A DNA stretch of 64,000 bases, taken from NCBI GenBank assembly GCA_051252515.1, contig JBPOFS010000001.1:372001-436000 (forward strand), in the 5' to 3' direction. This document shows positions 1 to 7,565 of the stretch, in pieces (within the stretch, counting starts at the first letter, position 1; every line of letters starts with the position of its first letter). Origin of the DNA: UBA5078 sp051252515 (GTDB taxonomy: Bacteria > Pseudomonadota > Gammaproteobacteria > Pseudomonadales > Pseudohongiellaceae). Under the pieces are notes generated by a model, which saw nothing but the letters and a program-made list of their open reading frames with translations, was not told where the DNA came from and made no database searches. The position numbers and the translations under genes are program-made.

Positions 1-92
1 AAACCCATTCCAACTTTGATCAACATCTCATTGGCGCTGCTTCGAGCGTTGTTCCAGACTACGTACAACGATTGCTAAAATCAGTGACTTAA
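1..92 (+). CDS. C-terminal tail of an unidentified protein (5' end outside window)
   Basis: An open frame in phase with base 3 enters from the left edge and ends at TAA 90-92, giving about 29 residues ending SVVPDYVQRLLKSVT. It is too short to assign to a family. Of the other forward frames, one stops within a few codons and the other ends at base 78. The stop lies two bases before the stop of the convergent thioesterase gene, as expected for two genes meeting tail to tail. Confidence 0.4.
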   Translation, partial: THSNFDQHLIGAASSVVPDYVQRLLKSVT

Positions 93-94
93 CA

Positions 95-490
95 CTAAAG
101 CATCAGCAAACGCTGCAAGGATTCCGGAAAACATGGCTTGCCTCGCGCATCGATGGCCGCAACAGTCAGGTAAGCATTCATCACCACCGTCCCGCAAGAC
201 TTCAAGGTAATACTCTGCTTAAACCCCATGCGCAGTCGTGAGACGCGCTCAGTGACAACGCTGACCGCAAACTCATCCCCTGGACGCAAAGATCGCAAAT
301 AGTTTAGTTCCGCTTTTATCACCATCACATGCACGCCCGTTGCCGTCAACGCGACGAAATCCACATCACGGGTCTTCAAAAACTGATGACGCGCATGCTC
401 TAGATAGTTCTGATAAACCGCGTTGTTAACGATCCCCTGCAGATCACATTCGTAATCACGCACCTGCATATCTACTGCGAACTCTTGCAT
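95..490 (-). CDS. YbgC/FadM-type acyl-CoA thioesterase (hotdog fold)
   Basis: This 131-residue protein has the length and signature of single-domain 4HBT thioesterases. The N-terminal helix motif DLQGIVNNAVYQNYLEHAR starts at residue 16, and Asp16 sits where the family has its catalytic Asp. The family hydrolyses acyl-CoA, or acyl-ACP-like, thioesters in the cytoplasm; the substrate cannot be told from sequence. The ATG at 490 follows a GAGGGCG stretch that can serve as a ribosome-binding site. The gene is divergent from the exported amidase and convergent with the fragment at the left edge, so it is probably transcribed alone. Family assignment is firm; the physiological role is open. Confidence 0.85.
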   Translation of the reverse strand: MQEFAVDMQVRDYECDLQGIVNNAVYQNYLEHARHQFLKTRDVDFVALTATGVHVMVIKAELNYLRSLRPGDEFAVSVVTERVSRLRMGFKQSITLKSCGTVVMNAYLTVAAIDARGKPCFPESLQRLLML

Positions 491-607
491 ATGGGACGCC
501 CTCTTAGCGCTTCACTATTTTGTAAATCATATCACTTTGCTACCTTATACTGGAGACTTCGCCCTAATTTGCATAGACTCAAAGACCACCCCAATAGGAT
601 CCGCGAA

Positions 608-2182
608 ATGACCCTTTCTAAACGTTTGACGCTACTTTTAAAAACGGTGGGCATACTCTTGAGTACTACACTTCTAAATCAATGCCAAAGCGCTGCCAAC
701 CAAACACTTGAATTTGATTTTGACGAAGTGACGGTGAGCGCCCTGCAAGACGCGATGACGGCCGGCACCTTGACTGCCACCGAAGTGACGCAATTTTATT
801 TAGAGCGGATCGAGACACTAAACCCCTCTTTGCACGCAGTACTGGAGATCAACCCTGAAGCGCTGGTAATCGCTGCGCAACTTGATAGGGAACGTAGCAC
901 CGGTCATGTGCGCTCGGCACTACACGGCATCCCCGTTGTTTTGAAAGACAATATCGACACTGCTGATTTGATGCATACCACTGCGGGTAGTCTCGCATTG
1001 ATGGAGGCTCCCACCCCCAAACGCGATGCGTTTCTGGTAAGCCAATTACGAGAGGCCGGCGCTATTATTATCGCCAAAACCAATCTCAGCGAGTGGGCTA
1101 ACTTTCGTTCCGTTAGCGCCTCAAGCGGATGGTCTGCACGAGGAGGACAAACCCGTAATCCTTATGACTTTGAGCGCACCCCCTGTGGGTCTAGCTCTGG
1201 CTCCGCCGTTGCCGTTGCCGCTAACTTAAGCGTCCTCGCCATCGGTACTGAGACTGACGGATCCATCGTCTGTCCCGCTGCCCACACCTCCGTCGTTGGC
1301 TTAAAACCTACATTAGGATTGATCTCGCGCAGTGGCATTATTCCTATCGCGCACAGTCAAGATACGGCAGGCCCCATGGCACGAAGCGTCGAAGATGTTG
1401 CCCTCATGCTTAACGCTCTTGTGGCAGCCGACCCCAGCGATGACATCACTAATAATTTACGCACACGCACGCCTTTGGACTACACGGTGTATCTGCGCAG
1501 TAATGCATTACAAGGTAAGAGGATTGGAGTTCAACGCCAACTGTTTGGTACTGATGCGGCATTAGACCAACTCATGGAAACCCAACTAGACTTGTTACGA
1601 GCAGCAGGGGCAGAACTGGTCGATGTTGAGATTGATCCTCACGCTAGTTTTTCAAATGCAGAAAGCACCGTTTTACTCTATGAATTTAAAAACGATGTGA
1701 ATAATTATCTCTATGAACGCGGAGGCGAACTGAAATCACTCGCAGACCTTATTCGCTTCAACGAGGAAAACGCTAGCGAAGAAATGGCTGACTTTCGACA
1801 AGAGCTCTTCTTACAAGCTCAACAAACCAATGGGCTTGGCGACTCGCAATACCTTACGGCCTTAGAATTAAGCAAAACCTATAGTCAAACCAACATCAAT
1901 AATTTGATTCAAGAATTATCCTTGGACGCCATTTTAGCCCCTAGCAATACTGTAGGTTGGCAGGTGAACCCCAATGGGGATAACACAGAGAACTATATTG
2001 GCAGTTCGAGTTTTGCCGCTGTTTCCGGCTACCCCAATATCTCAGTGCCAGCAGGATATATTGACGGCTTCCCTATCGGCATTTCGTTTATGGGACCGGC
2101 GTTTTCAGAGCCAACACTGATTAGCATCGCCTATGCCTATGAACAACTCAGTAAAGCAAGAAAGCCCCCAACACTCGACTAA
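608..2182 (+). CDS. Exported amidase, amidase signature family
   Basis: The protein has 524 residues from the ATG at 608. The frame is open back to 485, but the chosen ATG has an AGGA just upstream and begins a signal sequence (residues 1-25, KRLTLLLKTVGILLSTTLL). Cys26 could be a lipidation site, although the box LNQC is atypical. The amidase-signature triad is visible: Lys113 in VVLKDN, the cis-Ser in CGSSSGS (196/197) and nucleophile Ser219 in GTETDGSIVCPA. Members hydrolyse carboxamides; GatA-like proteins share the fold, but the signal peptide and the absence of gatB/gatC argue for a periplasmic hydrolase. It faces a cluster of other exported hydrolases and ends inside a terminator hairpin. 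Confidence 0.88.
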   Translation: MTLSKRLTLLLKTVGILLSTTLLNQCQSAANQTLEFDFDEVTVSALQDAMTAGTLTATEVTQFYLERIETLNPSLHAVLEINPEALVIAAQLDRERSTGHVRSALHGIPVVLKDNIDTADLMHTTAGSLALMEAPTPKRDAFLVSQLREAGAIIIAKTNLSEWANFRSVSASSGWSARGGQTRNPYDFERTPCGSSSGSAVAVAANLSVLAIGTETDGSIVCPAAHTSVVGLKPTLGLISRSGIIPIAHSQDTAGPMARSVEDVALMLNALVAADPSDDITNNLRTRTPLDYTVYLRSNALQGKRIGVQRQLFGTDAALDQLMETQLDLLRAAGAELVDVEIDPHASFSNAESTVLLYEFKNDVNNYLYERGGELKSLADLIRFNEENASEEMADFRQELFLQAQQTNGLGDSQYLTALELSKTYSQTNINNLIQELSLDAILAPSNTVGWQVNPNGDNTENYIGSSSFAAVSGYPNISVPAGYIDGFPIGISFMGPAFSEPTLISIAYAYEQLSKARKPPTLD

Positions 2183-2203
2183 AGTGTTGGAGGCTTTTGT
2201 TTT
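2162..2203 (+). terminator. Rho-independent terminator overlapping the amidase stop codon
   Basis: A 14-base arm (2162-2175) pairs with 2183-2196 with one mismatch around a 7-base loop, followed by TTTTGTTTT. The amidase TAA (2180-2182) lies in the loop, so the last codons form the ascending arm. It also separates the amidase from the convergent M20 gene that ends at 2218. Confidence 0.8.
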
Positions 2204-2217
2204 AGAATCGTCCTAAC

Positions 2218-3588
2218 TTAGTTGTAGACAACGTCTCGAACAATCGCTTGCATATCGCGGATGCCTTGACGAAACGCATCGACATTAATGCGTTCATCAT
2301 TGCCATGCACGCCACTTGGCTCACCACTAATATGGATAATTGGGTCAAAGCCGTAACTCACAATTCCTTGATCACGCGTGAAGTGACTATCGGTAAAACC
2401 GGTACTCACTGAAGGCATCACCCGCGAGTTGGGATACAGCTCCTTGGTCACGCGCTCTATCGCCGTGAACAAGCGTGAAGTCGTATCGGATACGGCAGGT
2501 GTGAATGCCATTATCACACTAACCTCCACACCAGCAGGGGCAACAAGCTCTGTCAGCTCCGCCACAAACTGTTCCGAAGGCTTATCGGGAAGAATCCGAC
2601 AATCGATTTCAGCCCAGGCCTCTGGAGGCACTACATTGATTTTCGAAGAAGCACTGAGTCGCGTCATAGAACAGGTATCGCGAGTCAATGAATGCAAACC
2701 TGGGTTCATCTCTTGCAAGCTAGGCAAGAACTCTGGGTCTTGAATCGCCAACGGCATACTTGCGAACGCAGCGCCCCATTCATCATCGCGATCAATCGCC
2801 AGCCCTTTAAAATACGTATCCACAGGGGCAATTATTCGCGCAGGGAACGGGTTCGCTCGCATGATGCCCAACGCATCTACAATGCGCGTCACAGAACTCG
2901 TCGTTCGGGGAGACGATCCATGCCCCGGCACATCGACTGCAGTCAGGCGTAACCAAACTGGCACCTTCTGGGTCACCTCAACACCGAAAACAACACGGTC
3001 ACTCCCACGGGCGCGCGCTCCAGCGCCGCCTTCATTTAACAGCAACCCTGCTCCCGCAAAAATCTCTGGTCGATTCTCAATTAACCAGCCTACACCGAAT
3101 TCCCCGCCGGCCTCTTCATCGGCGCTTGCGACAAACACCACGTCACGATTCAATGCCCGACCCGAGCGATGCAAACTAAGAAAGGCGGCAAGATGAGAGA
3201 TGCCAGTGCCTTTCATATCGCGTGCGCCACGCCCTAAGATATAACCATCACGCAGCTCACCGGACAGCGGCTCTGTGGTCCAATATTCTAAATCCGCGGG
3301 AACCACATCGGTATGCTGGAGCAAGATAAGCGCGGGCTCATCGCCGCCTTCTAAACGCGCCCAGATATTGCCCCTTCCTGGTGCACTTTCAGCAGATTCA
3401 AAAGCAATGCCTTCCGCTTCGAAAATTTTCGCGTAAAAATCTACTGCGCGATATTCGTTACCTGGAGGGTTAACCGTATCAACCTGAATGAAGTCTTGAA
3501 GCCATTGCACGGCTTCATCTTCAATCTCTTGCGCGCTGATGTGGCTAGAGAAAACTAATAGACAGACAATTGCAGAGAGATTACGCAT
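2218..3588 (-). CDS. Exported M20 family metallopeptidase
   Basis: The protein has 456 residues with signal peptide MRNLSAIVCLLVFSSHISAQ. Metal and catalytic positions of the ArgE/DapE/CPG2 family are in order: QHTDVVP (His92, Asp94), GARDMKG (bridging Asp124) and ADEEAGG (Glu158/Glu159). A dimerisation domain follows, then the C-terminal His region near GVHGNDE. These enzymes remove an amino acid or acyl group from peptides or N-acyl amino acids using two zinc ions. The signal peptide puts this one in the periplasm or outside. The ATG follows an AAGGAG about 12 bases upstream. It is the last gene of a minus-strand run behind the B3-like lactamase and two related exported proteins. Substrate is unknown. 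Confidence 0.88.
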   Translation of the reverse strand: MRNLSAIVCLLVFSSHISAQEIEDEAVQWLQDFIQVDTVNPPGNEYRAVDFYAKIFEAEGIAFESAESAPGRGNIWARLEGGDEPALILLQHTDVVPADLEYWTTEPLSGELRDGYILGRGARDMKGTGISHLAAFLSLHRSGRALNRDVVFVASADEEAGGEFGVGWLIENRPEIFAGAGLLLNEGGAGARARGSDRVVFGVEVTQKVPVWLRLTAVDVPGHGSSPRTTSSVTRIVDALGIMRANPFPARIIAPVDTYFKGLAIDRDDEWGAAFASMPLAIQDPEFLPSLQEMNPGLHSLTRDTCSMTRLSASSKINVVPPEAWAEIDCRILPDKPSEQFVAELTELVAPAGVEVSVIMAFTPAVSDTTSRLFTAIERVTKELYPNSRVMPSVSTGFTDSHFTRDQGIVSYGFDPIIHISGEPSGVHGNDERINVDAFRQGIRDMQAIVRDVVYN

Positions 3589-3681
3589 AGACTCAAATAC
3601 TCCTTACACCGAGTAAGTAAAATTGAATCACGCAGAATTTCCCATCGAGAGGGGAATGTCAACATTTGCGGGACAGTAATC

Positions 3682-4581
3682 TCAACGCGAATTTGCGCGC
3701 TCTGCATCAATGCGTTCTTGAACCGCCGCGCGCGCTTGCGCAATGAGCTCCTGCCAAGGAGTTTGCGCTCGCAAGGGATGAGGGCGTGTTTGCACCCGCA
3801 TCAATTGTTCAATGCCAGCAAAGGTTTCCTCAGTATGCCCTGTGAGATAAATATCAGGATTCAATTTAGCAAGATTATCAAAGCCAAACATTGTGTCCTC
3901 TAGCAAATTAGGGAAGCGAGGATTATCGACAAGTTGCACGCCATCATTGGGGCCATTACAACCAAACACCGTGACGTTAACGCTCTGCCCGCTATCTTGC
4001 GTGACCAAGCTCCATGTCGTGCACCCAGGCGTATGGCCGGGGGCTTTCGTTGCCGTTAAGGTGGTACCGCCCAAGTTAACAGCCTCTCCATCCTTTAAAC
4101 GACGATCAACGCGCACAGGCTCCCACCCTTCAAAACCCAAAGGCGACATATCACGCCCCGCTTCCATCGCATCCGCATCATCGTCCATTACCAACACCTG
4201 CGCGCCAGTTAAGCGCTGCATTACCGCGTGTCCTTGGATATGATCAAAATGCGCATGACTCTGTAAAATATAACGAATATCCTTTAAGCGAAAACCTAAG
4301 TTTTCAATATTCCCGCGCACAATAGAGGTCATCTCGGACACCCCAGTATCAATTAAGAAATGTCCGTCCGGCGTAGTAATAAGATAAGAGGCAAGGTCTC
4401 GTGCGCCGACATAGTAAATATTGCCGATAAGTAAAAACCCCTCCATCGCTTCCGAACGGTGCTGGTGAAAACCCGCACCAGCGGCCACCTTTTGCTCCAT
4501 TGTCATAAGGTCTAGGCGACCGGGCTGAGCCACTACATAAGTACTGACAAAAAAACAGAGCAAGGCAAACGCAAGTTTCAT
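3682..4581 (-). CDS. Subclass B3-like metallo-beta-lactamase
   Basis: The protein has 299 residues with a signal peptide (about 1-18). It carries a complete B3 zinc-ligand set: SHAHFDH (His109, His111, Asp113, His114), GHTPGCTTW (His183) and TGHTEE (His249). NPRFPNLLEDT resembles the region after the third ligand in L1/FEZ-type enzymes. B3 enzymes hydrolyse beta-lactams in the periplasm, but environmental relatives with this fold can be lactonases or other hydrolases. By my alignment, Cys208-Asn209 sit where L1-type enzymes have Asp-Ser. It lies between an uncharacterised exported protein and an M20 peptidase on the same strand, so it may serve amide breakdown rather than dedicated drug resistance. 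Fold is certain; lactamase activity is inferred. Confidence 0.82.
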   Translation of the reverse strand: MKLAFALLCFFVSTYVVAQPGRLDLMTMEQKVAAGAGFHQHRSEAMEGFLLIGNIYYVGARDLASYLITTPDGHFLIDTGVSEMTSIVRGNIENLGFRLKDIRYILQSHAHFDHIQGHAVMQRLTGAQVLVMDDDADAMEAGRDMSPLGFEGWEPVRVDRRLKDGEAVNLGGTTLTATKAPGHTPGCTTWSLVTQDSGQSVNVTVFGCNGPNDGVQLVDNPRFPNLLEDTMFGFDNLAKLNPDIYLTGHTEETFAGIEQLMRVQTRPHPLRAQTPWQELIAQARAAVQERIDAERANSR

Positions 4582-4607
4582 ATTAAGACACCAGGTAATC
4601 AGCAGGC

Positions 4608-5414
4608 TTATTCTACGGAAGGTTTTCTAAACTGACCGTACAATAGTTCTTCAACAAACTCTACACACTTAAACTCCAACATCATCGCATTAGGTTCTAT
4701 TCTGCGATACAGTGGCATGCTGATTGTCCAAGGCTGCGTAAACACTTCAGGGTCGGTGATGGTCGCTTCATATTGAATATGATTTGCCCCCATCAATGTG
4801 TATCGTTCCTCTACCACCATCTGATAACTGTGCCAGTTTCCAGATTGATCAAACCATGTATCGGGCATTTGGCCTGAAACGGTAATGACTAAAGTATCAC
4901 CCTCCCAACGACCAATGTTATGGCCCATCCAGCTATCCACTTGTGACTCAAAGTCTGGTTTATCCATATACACAATGCGATCAGCGCCTGCAAATTGATA
5001 ACTTATCAATGTGGCATCTGGCGCCTGAAAGATTTGAAAAGGGTAAGGTATATAAGTGGCACGCGGCACTCCTGGCAAATAACACTTCACCAAAGGATCA
5101 CGCTCTAGCCAATGCTCTTGATTGTCTAATTTAGTCTGCAGCGCTTCCGGTTTGTAGGGTATATCCCCACCTTCGACAACACCCATCCCGCCAGGAAAAG
5201 CGGCCAAAGCGCCCATCGCAACGATTGGCCCTGGGCGTGCCACATGGGTCTCTAAGTCTAGATGGGCGGTCCCTAAGGCTTGCCAAATTCCATTAAAATC
5301 CGGCTTGCCATCAGGCGTTCTTGGAATACTACTATCTTGCGCCGATGCGGCCCCTGAGATTAAGACACATGACATGCTCGCTACCAGTACTGCACTCTTT
5401 AAGATCGTGTTCAT
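4608..5414 (-). CDS. Exported protein of an uncharacterised family (PDGKPDFNGIW type)
   Basis: The protein has 268 residues with signal peptide (about 1-25, ending ASA-QD). It starts IPRTPDGKPDFNGIWQ and carries GRWEGDTLVITVSG and YEATITDPEVFTQPW, motifs I associate with secreted proteins of unknown function common in Acidobacteria and marine gammaproteobacteria. There is no recognisable catalytic motif. The upstream neighbour shares the same layout (GxPD..G.W start, W.GDTLV, ERFT/ERYT, DP..F..P), so the two look like diverged duplicates. The ATG at 5414 follows AAGGTGG. Only 17 bases separate it from the upstream gene, so the two are probably cotranscribed. Function unknown. Confidence 0.75.
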   Translation of the reverse strand: MNTILKSAVLVASMSCVLISGAASAQDSSIPRTPDGKPDFNGIWQALGTAHLDLETHVARPGPIVAMGALAAFPGGMGVVEGGDIPYKPEALQTKLDNQEHWLERDPLVKCYLPGVPRATYIPYPFQIFQAPDATLISYQFAGADRIVYMDKPDFESQVDSWMGHNIGRWEGDTLVITVSGQMPDTWFDQSGNWHSYQMVVEERYTLMGANHIQYEATITDPEVFTQPWTISMPLYRRIEPNAMMLEFKCVEFVEELLYGQFRKPSVE

Positions 5415-5431
5415 GAACCACCTTTTTATTA

Positions 5432-6439
5432 TTAGTTTGCAGAGGCATCAACGTAAGTACCATCTTCTATGCGCTGTCCGCGTAGAATATTGACCATGCC
5501 ATAATTACCCTCATGGCAGGCATACTCATACAACTCTTCATCCATTTGGTGCATTGGGACTTCAACAGTAAAGGGAGCTGCAAACGCCGCTGGGTCATTC
5601 ACCGTAAAGACATAATTAACACGATCATCGGCTACACGAGTAAAGCGTTCGACTAAATGCATATTGGCGGATATCCCCGTACCCCTAAAGCTTTGGGTCT
5701 TATCCGTAAAGTGCGTGGTCTCTACTACTAAAGTATCCCCATCCCAATACCCGCGAGAATCGCCAGTCCATTGCGTAATGTCATCAGGAAGGTGAGAGCG
5801 GCCATCCATTGGCACAATACGAGCTTCATGGATCATCTCGTTAAATATGACAACGTGATCTTTGTTTTGGAATAGCTGAACATTATTGTTATACATGCTT
5901 GGCATAAAGGGAGGCACTGAATTAAAACCCATCAAACAGCGCTCAGAAAGCCCTCGTTGCTCAGGGTGATCCTTGCCTATCCCTCCTACTGTGAAACGAA
6001 CTGGCAACTCGCCCTGGATATCTGGCCCTAGGCCGCCGTAGGCCACAGGTGCGCCTGCCACACGAGCAGGCATTCGGCCACTAGAGGGCTCTATCAATAA
6101 GGAAGTACGAGTATTTTCTTCTAAGGGCAACCCTTCAATCCAAAACTGGTTATACCCCCCCACCCCTCCTTGCGTGGTATTGCCATCACTGCGCTCGATC
6201 TCCGCAATCGCCTCGGCTCGAATGCTTTCAACATCGTCAGCCGTCAGAAACTCCTGCCCTGCATATTTGGCTGGCCGTTCAAGTGGCGTGTTGGAACTAA
6301 AATTCCATACCCCTCTAAGATCGGGTTGCCCCCATTCATTGCGCGGTGCGATGTAATGATTGTCGGCAGCGTAAATAGCAGGTGCCAATGGCGCTGACAC
6401 ACCAATTAGAATTGCGAGTGTTGTGAGACGAGAGCTCAT
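5432..6439 (-). CDS. Exported protein, paralogue of the downstream uncharacterised family member
   Basis: The protein has 335 residues from the ATG at 6439, chosen over an in-frame TTG at 6454 because GGAGGGG lies just upstream of the ATG. A signal peptide (about 1-24, ending IYA) is followed by NEWGQPDLRGVW, YWDGDTLVVETTHF and YVFTVNDPAAFAAPF, the same layout as the next gene but about 70 residues longer in the N-terminal half. Cys residues occur near SERCLMGF and YACHEGN. It is the first gene of the minus-strand run with the second family member, B3-like lactamase and M20 peptidase. Function unknown; secretion well supported. Confidence 0.75.
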   Translation of the reverse strand: MSSRLTTLAILIGVSAPLAPAIYAADNHYIAPRNEWGQPDLRGVWNFSSNTPLERPAKYAGQEFLTADDVESIRAEAIAEIERSDGNTTQGGVGGYNQFWIEGLPLEENTRTSLLIEPSSGRMPARVAGAPVAYGGLGPDIQGELPVRFTVGGIGKDHPEQRGLSERCLMGFNSVPPFMPSMYNNNVQLFQNKDHVVIFNEMIHEARIVPMDGRSHLPDDITQWTGDSRGYWDGDTLVVETTHFTDKTQSFRGTGISANMHLVERFTRVADDRVNYVFTVNDPAAFAAPFTVEVPMHQMDEELYEYACHEGNYGMVNILRGQRIEDGTYVDASAN

Positions 6440-6476
6440 GTCATTCCCCTCCAAATGATATTAATTGGACTGATTA

Positions 6477-6506
6477 TTTATATTATTGTTATGAATGAAA
6501 TGTCGA
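6477..6506 (-). promoter_or_regulatory. Candidate sigma-70 promoter for the exported-hydrolase operon
   Basis: Read on the minus strand, TCGACA (6501-6506) and TATAAA (6477-6482) are separated by 18 bases. A start near 6470 would give a leader of about 30 bases containing GGAGGGG before the ATG at 6439. The region is markedly AT-rich compared with its neighbours. Confidence 0.4.
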
Positions 6507-6643
6507 AAACATCCTGTTTCCGCACGCATCAACAATCAGAGTAATCCAGCCCTTTTTAATATTCAATCTTATTCAGGGAAATGCGACAGACCACCATAAG
6601 GGCAAGCTCTACCCTTACAATACTAGCCTATAAAACGGAGAGT

Positions 6644-7186
6644 CTAGTGACCACACAGTGCCAGCGCGATAAATGCAATGCTGGTGCCAAGGAGCATCCC
6701 TGCCATCACGTCCGATATGAAATGCACGCGCAACATTACTCGCGACATCGCGATCAGGCTTGCCCACACATAGACCACTGCGCTGGCGGCTGGGAAAAAC
6801 ACGCTGATCAAGCACGCAACCATAAAGGCGGCAGTGGTGTGACCGGAGGGAAAGCTGAACTCATCGGAAGGTTGCAGCAAGGGCGCAAGCGCCTGAACCA
6901 CCTTAAAGGGGCGGCGACGCTTAAAGGAGCGCTTGAGCACCCAATACAAGGGGAGTTCTAAGGCAAAACACAATAAGGCGCTGTAGAGGAAGTGTAGCCC
7001 CTCTTGTGGGTAGAGCATCGGCAGAAAAACCGCCATGAGCACATAAAAATGCCCATCGCCTGTGAATGACAGAGCGCGAACAAGGCGTTCTAAACGGAAA
7101 TGGCGGTGCAAGGCATTTATGCTCAAAAACAAATGCACATCAAGGTCTGCAAGACGCCGCACAGCATTGACACTAAAAGAGATCAC
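6644..7186 (-). CDS. PAP2 superfamily membrane phosphatase
   Basis: The protein has 180 residues with all three type 2 phosphatidic acid phosphatase motifs at the expected spacing: KX6RP (Lys85 to Arg92-Pro93), PSGH (113-116) and SRX5HX3D (Ser148-Arg149, His155, Asp159). Hydrophobic segments around 42-60, 62-84, 117-147 and 158-178 place it in the inner membrane. Such enzymes dephosphorylate lipid phosphates, for example phosphatidic acid, undecaprenyl pyrophosphate or lipid A; which one cannot be told here. It appears to be a single gene with about 200 non-coding bases downstream. Confidence 0.88.
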   Translation of the reverse strand: MISFSVNAVRRLADLDVHLFLSINALHRHFRLERLVRALSFTGDGHFYVLMAVFLPMLYPQEGLHFLYSALLCFALELPLYWVLKRSFKRRRPFKVVQALAPLLQPSDEFSFPSGHTTAAFMVACLISVFFPAASAVVYVWASLIAMSRVMLRVHFISDVMAGMLLGTSIAFIALALCGH

Positions 7187-7296
7187 ATCGCCTGCCCATA
7201 AGTTCTACTAGTCATGGAGCAGAGTCTGACCCAGCTATACGACAGCCAAGAGTCAATTCCATGACCGTTTCATGACAGGGGTGAAGGAATTTTAGG

Positions 7297-7326
7297 CAAT
7301 AAAAAAGGCACCTGAAAGGTGCCTTT
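7297..7326 (-). terminator. Rho-independent terminator of tRNA-Thr
   Basis: A perfect 10-base-pair stem (7304-7313 with 7317-7326) closes a GAA/TTC triloop. Read on the minus strand it is followed by a T tract (complement of the A run 7301-7306). It begins 7 bases after the CCA end of the tRNA gene. Confidence 0.85.
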
Positions 7327-7332
7327 AGAATA

Positions 7333-7410
<78 letters not shown>

Positions 7411-7432
7411 ATTGAACGTCATTACTGTTCAG

Positions 7433-7468
7433 GGCGCGCATACTAGCAAGCCTTTTCGGTTTGGGCAA
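7433..7468 (-). promoter_or_regulatory. Candidate tRNA-Thr promoter with GC-rich discriminator
   Basis: On the minus strand TTGCCC (7463-7468) and TAGTAT (7440-7445) are 17 bases apart. The -10 is followed directly by GCGCGCC, the GC-rich discriminator typical of stable-RNA promoters under stringent (ppGpp) control. The start would lie about 23 bases before the tRNA. Confidence 0.5.
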
Positions 7469-7565
7469 ACATTTTTTGCCACCTATTTTATTGATCACCC
7501 AGTCGATATGCGCTAGCTTAGCTTGATGGTTAATCTTACCCCCTGAATTTAGGCGTAAAGCAGCA

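Noticed and set aside
485..607. N-terminal extension of the amidase
   Set aside because: The added 41 residues have no family counterpart, overlap the thioesterase start, and would bury the signal peptide that begins at 608.
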